NCBI RefSeq assembly: GCF_022346925.1
Contig: NZ_JAKRNJ010000003.1
Span: forward strand, 1 to 64,000
Length of the DNA stretch: 64,000 nt
Direction: 5' to 3'
From: Microvirga sp. ACRRW
Lineage (GTDB): Bacteria; Pseudomonadota; Alphaproteobacteria; Rhizobiales; Beijerinckiaceae
In this document: one piece after another, positions 45,669 to 55,406 of the stretch
How the letters are laid out: each line of letters starts with the position of its first letter
How positions within the stretch are numbered: position 1 is the stretch's first letter
Notes under the pieces: generated by a model
Databases searched by the model: none
What the model was told of the DNA's origin: nothing
The model's input: the letters and a program-made list of their open reading frames with translations, nothing else
Program-made: the position numbers and the translations under genes

Positions 45669-46409
45669 AACGGGCACTTTCTTCAGCAGCGCCAGTGCTT
45701 CTTCCGGATCGATGCGTCCGTCATAGAGCGCGCGGCCGGAAATGGCGCCGTTGAGCACGGCGCAATCGGGTTGCGTCAAGCGCTCGATATCGGCCATGGA
45801 GGCGAGGCCGCCAGACGCGATGACCGGAATCGAGACGGCGCGGGCGAGGCCAAGCGTCATCGGGAAGTTGAGACCCTTGAGAATGCCGTCGCGGGCGATG
45901 TCCGTGTAGATGATCGCGGCGACGCCCGCATCCTCGAAACGGCGGCCGAGTTCTTCCGCAGACAAAGTCGAGGTCTGCGCCCAGCCTTCAACGGCGACGA
46001 GACCGTCCTTCGCGTCGATGCCGACCGCAATCTTGCCGGGATGGAGGCGCGCAGCTTCCCGCACGAAAGCGGGATCGCGTACGGCGGCGGTGCCGATGAT
46101 CACGCGAGAGACGCCCTTCGACAGCCAGCCCTCGACGGTCTTCATGTCGCGAATGCCGCCACCGAGCTGCACGGGAATCTTCACGTGCTTGAGGATGTCT
46201 TCCACGGCGGACGCATTCATCGGCTTGCCGGCGAAAGCGCCGTCGAGATCGACCACGTGCAGCCACTCGAAGCCTTGGCGCTCGAAGGTCGCGGCTTGGT
46301 CGGCGGGATCATCGTTGAAAACCGTCGCCTGATCCATGTCGCCCTGGATGAGGCGAACGCAGCGGCCTTCCTTCAAATCGATTGCGGGATAAAGAATCAC
46401 GGGCGCCAC
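45654..46409 (-). CDS. hisA: Phosphoribosylformimino-AICAR ribotide isomerase
   Basis: 251 residues. Barrel isomerase with Asp11 ([15 protein letters not shown]) and Asp132 (AVGIDAKDG). Phosphate loops are [10 protein letters not shown] and IASGGLASM. The last codons (VPVPSSP) and stop are formed by the intergenic palindromic element, so the C-terminal tail may be lineage-specific. The start overlaps hisH by 13 bases. Confidence 0.96.
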   Translation of the reverse strand: MAPVILYPAIDLKEGRCVRLIQGDMDQATVFNDDPADQAATFERQGFEWLHVVDLDGAFAGKPMNASAVEDILKHVKIPVQLGGGIRDMKTVEGWLSKGVSRVIIGTAAVRDPAFVREAARLHPGKIAVGIDAKDGLVAVEGWAQTSTLSAEELGRRFEDAGVAAIIYTDIARDGILKGLNFPMTLGLARAVSIPVIASGGLASMADIERLTQPDCAVLNGAISGRALYDGRIDPEEALALLKKVPVPSSP

Positions 46410-47047
46410 CTTAGGAAATTGGCGATGAGCTTAAGGCCGAGGGCCTGGCTCTTTTCGGGGTGAAATTGCGTGCCGACGATGTTGTCGCGTCCGACGATGG
46501 CCGTCACCGGCCCGCCGTAATCGGTGGTCGCGACCACGTCCGACGGATCGGTGGCTTCGAGCGCGTAGGAATGCACGAAATAGGCATGCAGACCGTCAGG
46601 ACCGGTCGGAATGCCGTCCATCAACGGATGGGGCTTGGCCAGGGTCAGGGTATTCCAGCCCATATGCGGCACCTTCAGCGAAGGATCGCTGGGCGCAATC
46701 GCTTTCACGTCGCCGTGGATCCAGTCGAGGCCGTAGCTGGTGGTGTGCTCGAGGCCACGCGTCGCCATGAGCTGCATGCCCACGCAGATGCCGAGGAAGG
46801 GACGGCCCTCCTCGCGCACCACACGCTGCAGCATCTCCACCATGCCGGGCACGGAATCGAGGCCGCGGCGGCAATCGGCGAAGGCGCCGACGCCCGGCAG
46901 CACGATCCGGTCAGCCTTGGCGACGAGAGCAGGATCGGAGGAAACGGCAATGGTCTCGTCGAGGCCCGCCTCACGCGCCGCGCGCTCGAAAGCCTTGGCT
47001 GCGGAGTGCAGGTTGCCGGAACCGTAATCGATAATGACGACGCTCAC
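46397..47047 (-). CDS. hisH: Imidazole glycerol phosphate synthase, glutamine amidotransferase subunit
   Basis: 216 residues. Class I amidotransferase: nucleophile Cys88 in GICVGMQLM, with the His-Glu pair in [10 protein letters not shown]. The oxyanion strand is VLPGVGAF. Supplies ammonia to HisF. Coupled by overlaps to the DUF2628 gene upstream and hisA downstream. Confidence 0.96.
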   Translation of the reverse strand: MSVVIIDYGSGNLHSAAKAFERAAREAGLDETIAVSSDPALVAKADRIVLPGVGAFADCRRGLDSVPGMVEMLQRVVREEGRPFLGICVGMQLMATRGLEHTTSYGLDWIHGDVKAIAPSDPSLKVPHMGWNTLTLAKPHPLMDGIPTGPDGLHAYFVHSYALEATDPSDVVATTDYGGPVTAIVGRDNIVGTQFHPEKSQALGLKLIANFLRWRP

Positions 47048-47532
47048 CGGGAACGCTCCGCATCGGGGAAGAGGCCGATCACCGGATCGGGCCTCCGCGA
47101 GGTTGTCGGGACCGGCGTGGAGACCGGATTGCGAAGGGCAGCAGGGCGCGGCGCGAGCCAGCGGGCGAATGCCTTGGCCTCGGCCTCGTCCTTGTCGGCG
47201 GCCGTGACCGCGTCAGCCAGGACATATCCATGGCGCGACAATGTCCAGCGCCGGAGGCTGTTGGCCTCGAGGCCGATCAGGACCTGCAGGAGCAGACCCG
47301 CCACGGCACCTGCGGCCTCATGCACGTCCAGCAGCTGCATCAGCGCGCCGAAGGCCAGGACGAGCACCAGCACGCCGAGGCCTGCGAGCCAGAGGCGATG
47401 GAAGAAGAACCAGAGAAAGGTGAAGAAGAACGCGCCCCAGGAGAACGCATCCTTCACGAGCTCCGCCTCTTCCAAAGCAGCCGGATCACCCGGCCGCGCA
47501 TCGCGCGGAAGGTGCAGGGTATAGGTGGTCAT
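47044..47532 (-). CDS. DUF2628 membrane protein
   Basis: 162 residues. The hydrophobic core starts [19 protein letters not shown], with further helices ([41 protein letters not shown]), the DUF2628 layout. The C-terminal cytoplasmic tail has the family's [23 protein letters not shown]. Function unknown. It is wedged between hisB and hisH with a 4-base overlap to hisH, as in many rhizobia. Confidence 0.88.
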   Translation of the reverse strand: MTTYTLHLPRDARPGDPAALEEAELVKDAFSWGAFFFTFLWFFFHRLWLAGLGVLVLVLAFGALMQLLDVHEAAGAVAGLLLQVLIGLEANSLRRWTLSRHGYVLADAVTAADKDEAEAKAFARWLAPRPAALRNPVSTPVPTTSRRPDPVIGLFPDAERSR

Positions 47533-47601
47533 GGCGTCGTTTCCTCAAGCCTTGCCCGGGCAGCTGAAAACCTTGCCGGACAATGTGTCTCTTGGCTGAA
47601 T

Positions 47602-48192
47602 TTAGAGCGTGCCCTTGGTGGAGGGAACGCGCCCCTCTTCCCTTGGGTCCACGGCCACCGCTTGACGCAAGGCCCGTGCCAATCCCTTGAAACAGCTCTC
47701 GGCGATGTGGTGGCTGTTCTCCCCGTAGAGTGTCTCCACGTGAAGGGTCAGCCCTGCCTGCACGGCGAAGGCCTGGAAGAACTCGCGCACCAGCTCGGTG
47801 TCGAAAACGCCGATCTTCTCCGTGGGGAAGGAGGTGCGGAAGACCAGGAACGGGCGGCCGGAAATGTCGAGGGCGATGCGCGTCAGCGTCTCGTCCATCG
47901 GCAGATGGATGTCCGCATAGCGGGTGATGCCCTTTTTGTCGCCAAGCGCCTTCAGGATGGCCTGGCCCAGCGCGATCCCCGTGTCTTCCGTCGTATGATG
48001 CTGGTCCACATGCAGGTCGCCCGTCACTTTCACGGTCAGGTCGAAGAGACCGTGGCGGGCAAAGAGTTCCAGCATATGGTCGAGAAAGCCGACTCCCGTG
48101 GAGATCTCGGCCTTGCCGGTGCCATCGAGGGCAATCGACACAGCGACATCGGTCTCGGCGGTGCGACGGCTGACGCTCGCGGAGCGCATCAT
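47602..48192 (-). CDS. hisB: Imidazoleglycerol-phosphate dehydratase
   Basis: 196 residues, monofunctional. Mn-binding His/Glu clusters are [21 protein letters not shown] and [13 protein letters not shown]. The start at MMRSAS follows AAAGGA at 6-base spacing; 14 upstream codons were rejected. First gene of the his cluster on this strand. Confidence 0.96.
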   Translation of the reverse strand: MMRSASVSRRTAETDVAVSIALDGTGKAEISTGVGFLDHMLELFARHGLFDLTVKVTGDLHVDQHHTTEDTGIALGQAILKALGDKKGITRYADIHLPMDETLTRIALDISGRPFLVFRTSFPTEKIGVFDTELVREFFQAFAVQAGLTLHVETLYGENSHHIAESCFKGLARALRQAVAVDPREEGRVPSTKGTL

Positions 48193-48330
48193 GAATGTCC
48201 TTTTGCGGAGAGATAAGACGAGGCGTTCTAACAAGATGCACGGGAAAATGCCACCCGCAGCTCATGCTTCGAAGCGTCTCTTTTCATCTCTCCGCGAGGA
48301 CTAAGGAAACCGGATCGGGTTTCGAGGTCG

Positions 48331-48876
48331 TTAGGCAGCGGCGTCGGAGGGAAGCCGCCGGTCGTATTCGTCCCGCAGGCTGAGCCAGCCGCTCCAGAAC
48401 GGATGGGGCTCCCGGTCCGAGGCGCGGGCATCGAGAATATCGAGATGCATGTGCCAGCCCGCGCCGACCATCAGCATCGTCGCGCGGTCCGGCAGGCGGC
48501 GATGGATGAGGGTGAGGAGTACTTTCGTGCCGATGGGTTCAAGCTCGATGGAAACGTCGCCGCTGCCGCTCCAGGCAAAGCTGATCTTATGGGGCGGGTC
48601 GAGATCGGTGATCCGGCTCTGCATTCGCTGTTCCTCCGGAAAACCCTCGGGCCTGCTGGCCGACGGATGGGACAGCTCATCGTTGCGCCAGACGAACTCG
48701 AAAGGGGCGCCCACCTTCAGTTCCATCTCGCCGGAGGCCAGCCATTGGCGGCGCAGGTCGCTCTTGGTGAGATAATCCCAGATCCGCTCGATGGGACCAG
48801 GCAGGACGCGCTGGATCTGCAGCGTGGCAGGCTCGATCAATGTGCCGTAACGGTCCGGTGTTGCAAGGTCGGTCAT
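48331..48876 (-). CDS. SRPBCC (AHSA1-like) domain protein
   Basis: 181 residues. START-like cavity domain: IQRVLPGPIERIWDYLTKSD, WLASGEMELKVGAPFEFVWR, KISFAWSGSGDVSIELEP and a C-terminal long helix. Members bind hydrophobic ligands and often pair with ArsR repressors. The ATG preceded by AAAGGAGA overlaps the ArsR stop codon by 4 bases, so the two are translationally coupled. Confidence 0.92.
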   Translation of the reverse strand: MTDLATPDRYGTLIEPATLQIQRVLPGPIERIWDYLTKSDLRRQWLASGEMELKVGAPFEFVWRNDELSHPSASRPEGFPEEQRMQSRITDLDPPHKISFAWSGSGDVSIELEPIGTKVLLTLIHRRLPDRATMLMVGAGWHMHLDILDARASDREPHPFWSGWLSLRDEYDRRLPSDAAA

Positions 48877-49238
48877 GACTCGTCTCCTTTGGCGGGCGGG
48901 GTTTTTCGGGCGTCCTCCTCGCGGAGAAGCCGGTCGAGGGCATCCAGACGGTCGGTCCAGAAGCGTTCGTAGATGCCGAGCCACTCATGGGCGCTGGCGA
49001 GCGGCCCGGGATCGAGGTGACACAGATGGGTGCGGCCCAGGACCTCGCGACGGATCAGCCCGGCATGTTCCAGAGTCTTGATATGCTTCGAGGCTGCCGC
49101 GAGCGAGATCGCAAAGGGCTCGGCAAGCTGGCTCACACTCCGCGCGCCGTCTGAGAGCTCGCGCAACATCTGGCGGCGGGTAGCGTCGCCGAGAGCATGA
49201 AAAACGGTGTCGAGTTGGGGTGCTTGTAATTCAACCAT
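48873..49238 (-). CDS. ArsR-family repressor
   Basis: 121 residues. Winged helix with FHALGDATRRQMLRELSDG, the recognition helix SVSQLAEPFAISLAAASKHI and the wing LIRREVLGRTHLCHLDPGPL. No ArsR metal-binding cysteine box is seen, in line with the SRPBCC-linked subgroup. It should repress its own operon through the palindromes at and upstream of its start codon. Confidence 0.93.
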   Translation of the reverse strand: MVELQAPQLDTVFHALGDATRRQMLRELSDGARSVSQLAEPFAISLAAASKHIKTLEHAGLIRREVLGRTHLCHLDPGPLASAHEWLGIYERFWTDRLDALDRLLREEDARKTPPAKGDES

Positions 49239-49248
49239 GCGGTTGAAT
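49229..49248. promoter_or_regulatory. ArsR operator 1, overlapping the start codon
   Basis: ATTCAACC-atgc-GGTTGAAT, a perfect palindrome with 8-base arms. The start codon of the repressor lies in its spacer edge. Confidence 0.72.
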
Positions 49249-49270
49249 ATAAGGGGACGGATTTAGATAG

Positions 49271-49286
49271 TCAACCGATTGGTTGA
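49271..49286. promoter_or_regulatory. ArsR operator 2
   Basis: TCAACC-gatt-GGTTGA, a second copy of the same palindrome with the same spacing, 23 bases further upstream of the repressor gene. Confidence 0.7.
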
Positions 49287-49399
49287 ATAATATCGGGGAT
49301 GAGGTCAGAGCGCCGAGGGAGGTCCCACGTTGCTTTCGTGGGGCGAGTGATTAAGTCAGGGTTCGTAAGGCTTCCCTCCCCCGTTCGCTGGAGCTTCCC

Positions 49400-49951
49400 G
49401 TGTCCGAAGACGCCACACCCCGCATGCATGCCACAACGATCCTCATGGTCCGGAAAGGCAATCGCGTCGTCATTGGCGGCGATGGACAGGTCAGCCTTGG
49501 CCAGACGGTGGTAAAGGGCAATGCGAAGAAGGTGCGCCGCCTCTCCAAGGGCGGTGTCATCGGCGGCTTCGCCGGGTCGACGGCGGATGCGTTCACGCTC
49601 TTCGAGCGGCTGGAGGCGAAGCTCGAGCAATATCCCGGCCAGCTCACCCGCGCCTGCGTGGAGCTGACCAAGGACTGGCGCACGGACCGCTATCTTCGCC
49701 GTCTCGAAGCTATGATGCTTGTCGCCGACAAGGAGGTGGGCCTGCTGCTCTCGGGTGCCGGCGACGTGCTGGAGCCGGAAAACGGCATCATGGCCATCGG
49801 CTCGGGCGGCAATTACGCGCTCGCCGCCGCACGGGCGCTGGCCGATTCCGATATGGATGCGGAGACAATAGTCCGCCGTTCCCTCGCCATCGCGGCTGAG
49901 ATATGCGTCTATACCAATAGCAATATTGTTATAGAGAGCCTCGACCTATGA
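49400..49951 (+). CDS. hslV: ATP-dependent protease peptidase subunit HslV
   Basis: 183 residues. Threonine protease of the HslUV complex; the propeptide ends before Thr12 ([20 protein letters not shown]). The [20 protein letters not shown] and AAARAL segments are typical. GTG start. The leader holds a CCCACG/CGTGGG hairpin (49324-49342). The stop overlaps the next start by 4 bases. Confidence 0.96.
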   Translation: MSEDATPRMHATTILMVRKGNRVVIGGDGQVSLGQTVVKGNAKKVRRLSKGGVIGGFAGSTADAFTLFERLEAKLEQYPGQLTRACVELTKDWRTDRYLRRLEAMMLVADKEVGLLLSGAGDVLEPENGIMAIGSGGNYALAAARALADSDMDAETIVRRSLAIAAEICVYTNSNIVIESLDL

Positions 49952-51021
49952 TCACCGATGCCGTCCTCGAACAGGGAATTGTCCGAGGCATTGTGACGAA
50001 TGAGCAGGTGACGAGCCTGCGATCCTTGGCACGCGACATGGCCGCCGCAGCGGCCCCCGAGCCGGAGGACGACGAGAAGCTGCGCTTCGTCACAGGATTC
50101 AGCGATATTTTCGTGACCCTGGGACTCGGGCTGTTCCTGGGAGCGCTCGGGTATTTTGTGAAGGAAGCATCAGGGTTGGCGGCGATGTGGCTAGGGCTTG
50201 CCGTTTCAGCTTGGTTGCTTGCCGAATTTTTCACGCGTCACCGACGCATGGCATTGCCGAGCATCGTTCTGCTGGTTGTCTTTGCGGTGTCGGTCTTTGG
50301 CGCGGCCAATCACCTTCTGATCCAACAGACAGCTGAGTACATACCTGCTCTGTTCAGGTTTCTCGGCCTGCCAAAGGATCGTCCTGCAATGATCGCTCTA
50401 ACGGCCCTGATAACGTGCTCTGTCGTCGCGGTTCATTACATCAGATTCCGCATCCCAATCACAATTGCAGCCGGTACAGCGGCGCTGGCTGGTACGATGC
50501 TGGCGCTTCTGATGGCCGTCGCACCCGATTTCGCGAAAGCGCAGATCAGAACCATCATCTTTATCCTGGGAATCGCCGTCTTTGCTTTGGCGATGCGATT
50601 CGATCTCTCCGATCCCGAGCGCGTGACCCGTCGCAACGACATCGCCTTCTGGCTGCATCTGCTCGCCGCGCCGCTGATCGTCCACCCGGTGATCTCGCAG
50701 TTCGTCGGCGATCAGCTGCTGTCGCAGATCTGGACGGCGGTCGCGGTACTGGCCATCTTCGTGCTGCTCGGCGCGGTGGCGGTCATCATCGACCGTCGCG
50801 CCATCCTGGTTTCCGGTCTTGCCTATGCAGGCTATGCCTTCGCGTCCATCATCCGGCAGATTGGCCTCGAAGATCAGACGGCCCCCGCCACCCTGCTCGC
50901 TCTTGGCGCCTTCGTGCTCCTGCTCAGCGCGGGCTGGAGGCCTGTACGGACGGCGCTCTTGCGACTTCTTCCCGCCCATCTTGCACAACGATTGCCACAC
51001 CCCATTCTTTCAGCATCATGA
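49948..51021 (+). CDS. Polytopic membrane protein wedged between hslV and hslU
   Basis: 357 residues. The N-terminal ~45 residues ([20 protein letters not shown]) resemble the cytosolic start of DUF2157-type proteins. About ten hydrophobic helices follow, ending in a basic tail ([19 protein letters not shown]). No transporter signature is recognised. ATGA overlaps on both sides tie it translationally to hslV and hslU, so it is expressed with the protease. A role in membrane stress is possible but unproven. Confidence 0.75.
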   Translation: MITDAVLEQGIVRGIVTNEQVTSLRSLARDMAAAAAPEPEDDEKLRFVTGFSDIFVTLGLGLFLGALGYFVKEASGLAAMWLGLAVSAWLLAEFFTRHRRMALPSIVLLVVFAVSVFGAANHLLIQQTAEYIPALFRFLGLPKDRPAMIALTALITCSVVAVHYIRFRIPITIAAGTAALAGTMLALLMAVAPDFAKAQIRTIIFILGIAVFALAMRFDLSDPERVTRRNDIAFWLHLLAAPLIVHPVISQFVGDQLLSQIWTAVAVLAIFVLLGAVAVIIDRRAILVSGLAYAGYAFASIIRQIGLEDQTAPATLLALGAFVLLLSAGWRPVRTALLRLLPAHLAQRLPHPILSAS

Positions 51022-52328
51022 CCAATTTCTCTCCCCGCGAAATCGTTTCCGAACTCGACCGTTACATCGTTGGCCAGAACGACGCGAAGCGCGCCGTCGC
51101 GATTGCGCTTCGCAACCGCTGGCGGCGCCAGCAGCTCGACGGCAGCCTTCGCGAGGAAGTCGCGCCGAAGAACATTTTGATGATCGGCCCGACAGGCTGC
51201 GGCAAGACGGAGATTTCCCGCCGTCTCGCCAAGCTGGCCAATGCGCCTTTCATCAAGATCGAGGCGACGAAGTTCACGGAAGTGGGCTATGTGGGCCGCG
51301 ACGTGGAACAGATCGTGCGCGATCTGGTGGAGATCGGCATTGGTCTCGTGAAGGACGAGCGCCGCCGCCAGGTGCAGGCGAAGGCCCATGTGGCGGCGGA
51401 AGAGCGCGTGCTCGACGCGCTTGTCGGCTCGACCGCGAGTGCCGCCACACGCGATTCCTTCCGTAAGAAGCTGCGCAACAACGAGCTCGACGACAAGGAA
51501 ATCGAGATCGAGCTGCAGCAATCGGGCGGGGGCGGCATGCCCATGTTCGAGATCCCCGGCATGCCGGGCGCTTCCGTTGGCGCGATCAACCTCTCCGACA
51601 TGTTCGGCAAGGCTTTCGGCGGCCAGCGCAAGACGCGCCGCACCACCGTGCAGGAAGCCTATGAGCCGCTGGTGACGGAGGAGGCCGACAAGCTTCTCGA
51701 CCAGGATGCCATCGTGCAGGAGGCGCTACGCCAGGTGGAGAACAACGGCATCGTCTTCCTGGATGAGATCGACAAGATCGCCGGCCGCGAGGGCCGCACC
51801 GGCGCGGACGTATCGCGCGAGGGTGTGCAGCGCGATCTGCTGCCGCTGATCGAAGGCACCACGGTGTCGACAAAATACGGGCCGGTGAAGACGGACCACA
51901 TTCTCTTCATCGCATCCGGCGCCTTCCATGTGTCGAAGCCGTCGGATCTTCTGCCCGAATTACAGGGCCGCCTGCCGATCCGTGTGGAGTTGTCCCCGCT
52001 CACTGTCGATGATTTCAAGCGCATCCTGACCGAGACGGAAGCAAGCCTGATCAAGCAATCCGTCGCGCTCATGAAAACGGAAGGCGTGGATCTGGTGTTC
52101 ACGGACGATTCCATCGATGCGCTGGCGCAGGTGGCGGTCGAGGTGAACAACTCTGTCGAGAATATCGGTGCGCGCCGTTTGCAGACGGTGCTGGAGCGCG
52201 TGCTCGACGATGTGTCCTTCACGGCGCCCGACCGTTCCGGCGAGACGGTGACCATCAACGCCGCTTACGTGCGCGGCGAGGTGGAAATGCTTGCGAAGAA
52301 CACGGATCTGAGCCGCTTCATCCTGTGA
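51018..52328 (+). CDS. hslU: ATP-dependent protease ATPase subunit HslU
   Basis: 436 residues. AAA+ unfoldase: [20 protein letters not shown] start, Walker [10 protein letters not shown] (57-65), the I domain (about 110-235; glycine-rich [16 protein letters not shown]), Walker [17 protein letters not shown], sensor-2 [18 protein letters not shown] and the C-terminal LSRFIL that docks into HslV. Confidence 0.97.
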   Translation: MTNFSPREIVSELDRYIVGQNDAKRAVAIALRNRWRRQQLDGSLREEVAPKNILMIGPTGCGKTEISRRLAKLANAPFIKIEATKFTEVGYVGRDVEQIVRDLVEIGIGLVKDERRRQVQAKAHVAAEERVLDALVGSTASAATRDSFRKKLRNNELDDKEIEIELQQSGGGGMPMFEIPGMPGASVGAINLSDMFGKAFGGQRKTRRTTVQEAYEPLVTEEADKLLDQDAIVQEALRQVENNGIVFLDEIDKIAGREGRTGADVSREGVQRDLLPLIEGTTVSTKYGPVKTDHILFIASGAFHVSKPSDLLPELQGRLPIRVELSPLTVDDFKRILTETEASLIKQSVALMKTEGVDLVFTDDSIDALAQVAVEVNNSVENIGARRLQTVLERVLDDVSFTAPDRSGETVTINAAYVRGEVEMLAKNTDLSRFIL

Positions 52329-52332
52329 TCGA

Positions 52333-52356
52333 ATGGGGCACCGCGCGGTGCCCCAT
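52333..52356. terminator. Terminator between convergent hslU and PACE genes
   Basis: ATGGGGCACC-gcgc-GGTGCCCCAT perfect 10-bp stem, followed on the plus strand by CATCGTCTTTT. It lies 4 bases after the hslU stop. Confidence 0.75.
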
Positions 52357-52365
52357 CATCGTCTT

Positions 52366-52800
52366 TTAGGCTGCTTCCAGCTTTCGCCATTCCGGCAGCG
52401 GAAACAGGCGGTCATAAGCCCAGTTGAAGACGAAAGCGTAGCCCATGTAGAAAAGGGCGAACGATACGTCCATCAGGAAGGCCTGCCACAGGCTGATGCC
52501 GAGATACCAAGCAATCGGCGGCAGCAGCACGATCAGGAGACCACCCTCGAACAGGACCGCATGCGCCATGCGGATCGGTGCGGTCTTCTGCGTGCTTCCC
52601 CTCACCCGCTGCATGACGCGGTCGAAGCCGAGATTGTAGATGTAGTTCCAAAGCGTGGCGATGGTCGCGCTGATGAGGCCGATCACCCCGATCTCGTGCA
52701 TGGGCATGCCGAAGACCCACGCGCCGAGGGGCGTGACGATGGTAAGGCCGATGATTTCGAAGCTGATGGCGTGACGGATACGGTCGCGTGTCGTGCGCAT
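52366..52800 (-). CDS. PACE-family efflux transporter (BTP domain pair)
   Basis: 144 residues, four transmembrane helices in two bacterial-transmembrane-pair units. The unit signatures are RDRIRHAISFEIIGLTIVTP and IRMAHAVLFEGGLLIVLLPP (R-x-x-HA-x-x-FE). Each unit ends with W-N-Y-I-Y-N-L-x-F-D or FNWAYDRLFP. Family members export chlorhexidine, acriflavine or polyamines by proton antiport. The ATG follows a GGGGG ribosome-binding site; longer upstream reading frame overlaps the next gene's promoter. Confidence 0.92.
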   Translation of the reverse strand: MRTTRDRIRHAISFEIIGLTIVTPLGAWVFGMPMHEIGVIGLISATIATLWNYIYNLGFDRVMQRVRGSTQKTAPIRMAHAVLFEGGLLIVLLPPIAWYLGISLWQAFLMDVSFALFYMGYAFVFNWAYDRLFPLPEWRKLEAA

Positions 52801-52962
52801 GAAAACCCCCAACGGGAAAAGTTCGGGTCGTCCCGAACGATCGTCCCAGAAGCTGGGGGAGGCCGTCCTCGCTTGGCTTCCATATAGGCGTGCCGCCTGC
52901 CGCGTACAAGCGAACTTGGTTTCGTGAGGGAACCCGCGAGTCTTCTCCCGACTTGAAAGCCC

Positions 52963-53736
52963 ATGAATCAGGATTTGCAGGACCTGAAAGCCAAGGCACT
53001 CGCGATCCACGAGCGTCTTTGCGCGGTCTATGGCTGTCCGATTCCCTACTTCCACACTCTCGATCCGTTGAGCGAGCTGATTTCCTCGCTTCTGTCGCAT
53101 CGCACCCGCAACGCCGATTCAGGTCACGCGTATAAAGCGTTGCGGGCGCGATATGCCGACTGGGCGGAGATGATGAACGCACCGTTGGAAGAGGTGGAAG
53201 AGACAATTCAGGGTGTGACATGGCCCGAGCAGAAAGCCCCTCGCCTGCAGGCAGTGCTACGCGCGCTTCAGGAACGCCATGGCGCCCTCTCTCTCGATTT
53301 CCTGAAAGACATGCCGGTTGAAGAAGCGCGCGCCTGGCTCGAGAGCATTCCTGGCATCGGGCCGAAGACGAGCGCTGCCGTTCTCTCCTTTTCCACGTTG
53401 CGCAAAGCCGCCCTCCCCGTCGATTCCCATCATCACCGCGTGGCTGTGCGCACCGGGCTGATCGCACGCAATGTGGCGGTCGGACCGTCGCATGCGGTTC
53501 TCTTCGCCCTCCTCCCATCGGAATGGGATGCGCAGACCGTCTACGACAATCATGAAGTGATGATGTTGCACGGCCAACGCTGCTGCTTCTTCAACAGCCC
53601 GGCCTGCGGGCGCTGCGCCATACTCGAACTCTGCCCGACCGGACAGGCGCGGATGCGCGGCGAGGATGCTCCTGTCGCAAAGCCGAGCCGGACCCAGCCC
53701 ATAGGAACGTCCTCACGTTATCGCGACGGCCCCTAG
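52963..53736 (+). CDS. Endonuclease III-like DNA glycosylase (HhH-GPD, 4Fe-4S)
   Basis: 257 residues. Helix-hairpin-helix LESIPGIGPKTSAAVLSF, then the catalytic Asp in LPVDSHHHRVAVRTGL. The C-terminal cysteine cluster CC-x6-C-x2-C-x5-C (CCFFNSPACGRCAILELC) binds [4Fe-4S]. A base-excision Lys is not obvious (ISSLLSHRTRNADS), so it may be a divergent Nth paralogue rather than the housekeeping enzyme. Confidence 0.9.
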   Translation: MNQDLQDLKAKALAIHERLCAVYGCPIPYFHTLDPLSELISSLLSHRTRNADSGHAYKALRARYADWAEMMNAPLEEVEETIQGVTWPEQKAPRLQAVLRALQERHGALSLDFLKDMPVEEARAWLESIPGIGPKTSAAVLSFSTLRKAALPVDSHHHRVAVRTGLIARNVAVGPSHAVLFALLPSEWDAQTVYDNHEVMMLHGQRCCFFNSPACGRCAILELCPTGQARMRGEDAPVAKPSRTQPIGTSSRYRDGP

Positions 53737-53755
53737 GCAAAAAAGGCCACGCCAG

Positions 53756-53780
53756 GGAACGACGTCTTGCGTGACGCGTT
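53756..53780 (+). promoter_or_regulatory. Sigma-EcfG-type (general stress) promoter
   Basis: GGAAC, 16 bases, CGTT: an exact match to the alphaproteobacterial general-stress promoter consensus, 38 bases upstream of the BA14K gene start codon. Confidence 0.72.
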
Positions 53781-53817
53781 CGCCTCACAACGCTCAAAAC
53801 CCTCCAAGGAGTTACCT

Positions 53818-54267
53818 ATGCGTAAGATGTTGATGGCTCTTGCTGCGACGGCAGCTCTCGGCACCGCAGCTTTCACGGCTCCTGCCTCGGCAGCCGAAGT
53901 GCAGAAGGCCCCGGTGAATGAACTCGTCGCCGCCGTTCAGAAGGGCGACGTGAAATCCGATTACGTGCAGTATCGCCGCTATTATCGCGGTGGCCCGCGC
54001 TATGTGGAGCGCCGTTATTACGGCCGTCCCTATTACGGCTCCCGTTATGGCTACCGCCGCTATGATCGCGGCAATGCTCTGGCAGCCGGCGCTATCGGCT
54101 TGGCCACCGGCGCCATCATCGGCGGCGCCATCGCGAATTCGCAGGCTCAGGCTGCTCCTGCATATGGCGGCAGCGCCGCTGCGTACTGCGCCCAGCGCTT
54201 CAGGTCCTATGACCCGGCTTCCGGCACTTATATGGGTTATGACGGCGTTCGCCGCTCCTGCCCGTAA
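53818..54267 (+). CDS. BA14K-family secreted protein
   Basis: 149 residues. Signal peptide MRKMLMALAATAALGTAAFT, cleaved near APASAA. The middle is Tyr/Arg-rich (YRRYYRGGPRYVERRYYGRP) followed by a Gly/Ala hydrophobic segment (LAAGAIGLATGAIIGGAIAN) and the BA14K signature AYCAQRFRSYDPASGTYMGY. BA14K proteins are immunoreactive, lectin-like surface proteins of Brucella and relatives. AAGGAG ribosome-binding site. Likely induced by general stress. Confidence 0.9.
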   Translation: MRKMLMALAATAALGTAAFTAPASAAEVQKAPVNELVAAVQKGDVKSDYVQYRRYYRGGPRYVERRYYGRPYYGSRYGYRRYDRGNALAAGAIGLATGAIIGGAIANSQAQAAPAYGGSAAAYCAQRFRSYDPASGTYMGYDGVRRSCP

Positions 54268-54289
54268 GACTAGCGAGTTTGGAAGGATC

Positions 54290-54317
54290 GAAGCGGGCTT
54301 TCGGCCCGCTTCTTTTT
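54290..54317 (+). terminator. Terminator after the BA14K gene
   Basis: GAAGCGGGC-tttcg-GCCCGCTTC perfect 9-bp stem followed by T5. Confidence 0.88.
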
Positions 54318-54330
54318 GGCCTGGAAGAGA

Positions 54331-54681
54331 TTACTTCGCCGCGATGACGGCGATCTCGACCTTGAACTGAGGTGCGGCGAGCTTCGCCTCGACGGTGGCG
54401 CGGGCGGGCGTGTTGCCGGCGGAGACCCAGGCATCCCAAACGGCGTTCATTTCCTGGAACGTGTTCATGTCGGTCAGCCAGATATTCACCATCAGCAGCT
54501 TCGACTTGTCGGTGCCGGCTTCAGTCAGCAGGCTGTCGATGATCGAGAGAATTTCCTGCGTCTGCTCGGTGACGCTCTTGCCGGCACTCTGGTTAGCGAC
54601 TTGGCCAGCGAGATAGACCGTATCGCCGTGAACGACGGCGCCGCTCATGCGGGGACCGGACTTGATGCGTTGAATCGTCAT
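54331..54681 (-). CDS. RidA-family protein
   Basis: 116 residues. Trimeric YjgF/RidA fold: GDTVYLAGQVANQSAGKSV, QEILSIIDSLLTEAGTDKSK and the C-terminal PARATVEAKLAAPQFKVEIAVIA with the conserved Arg and the closing E-I-A-V-x-A. Deaminates reactive enamine/imine intermediates in characterised members. It is the downstream partner of the Sel1-repeat gene by position only (56 bases). Confidence 0.93.
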   Translation of the reverse strand: MTIQRIKSGPRMSGAVVHGDTVYLAGQVANQSAGKSVTEQTQEILSIIDSLLTEAGTDKSKLLMVNIWLTDMNTFQEMNAVWDAWVSAGNTPARATVEAKLAAPQFKVEIAVIAAK

Positions 54682-54737
54682 GATGTGCCCCTTTCAAGAA
54701 GATTGCATTCGCTTCTCCAACGGGCGGACCCCGATGG

Positions 54738-55388
54738 TCAAGAGGGTTGCTTGAGGATGGTGCGGACCACGTTCTGATTGGGCTTGATGTAACGCTGGTA
54801 ATAGCTTCGTCCACGCCCTTGGGCCACCTGCATTTCCTCGCGATTCATGGTACTGGCGAGCTGTAGGGCATTGGTCAGCGCCTTATCGTCCATGATGTCC
54901 ATGTGCGTGCCCGTGTAGATCCAGGCGAAGCCTTCGATCTTGTCCGTCCTCACGCCCTTGCCTTCCACGTAGAGGATGCCGAGTTCGTTGCCTGCGCGAT
55001 AGTCGCCACGCTTGGCTGCAAATTCGTACCAGCGGGCGGCTTCTGTGTAATTCACGGCAATGCCCTCACCTTTGCGATAAGCTTGACCCAGGTTGAAAGC
55101 CGCCAGTACGCTCCCCTTCTCCGCACCACGCTTATACATGGCAAAGGCCTGTTCCAGGTTCCGGGGCTGCGCCTTCCCCTCCTGATAAAAGATGCCGAGG
55201 TTGTAATAAGCCTGGGCGTCGCCGACCCTGGCTGCCTGATCGAGTTCTTTAAAGGCCGTCACGTAATCGCCTTGTTGGTAGGCGGCGATGCCCTTTCGGG
55301 TGTCGGCTTCGGCTTTCGAGCCGAACAGAGCTGAGAGAACGATTCCCAAGACCATGAGCAGCCTTTGAGCTGTGCCGAAAACAGGCAT
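54738..55388 (-). CDS. Sel1-repeat (TPR-like) secreted protein
   Basis: 216 residues. A signal peptide (MPVFGTAQRLLMVLGIVLSA, cleavage near SKAEA) is followed by about four Sel1/TPR repeats (AYQQGDYVTAFKELDQAARV; AYYNLGIFYQEGKAQPRNLE; AAFNLGQAYRKGEGIAVNYT; AGNELGILYVEGKGVRTDKI). Expected periplasmic protein-protein adaptor. The ATG preceded by GAGG was chosen over a GTG four codons upstream. Confidence 0.88.
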   Translation of the reverse strand: MPVFGTAQRLLMVLGIVLSALFGSKAEADTRKGIAAYQQGDYVTAFKELDQAARVGDAQAYYNLGIFYQEGKAQPRNLEQAFAMYKRGAEKGSVLAAFNLGQAYRKGEGIAVNYTEAARWYEFAAKRGDYRAGNELGILYVEGKGVRTDKIEGFAWIYTGTHMDIMDDKALTNALQLASTMNREEMQVAQGRGRSYYQRYIKPNQNVVRTILKQPS

Positions 55389-55406
55389 GACGGACCTCAC
55401 TTGAAT

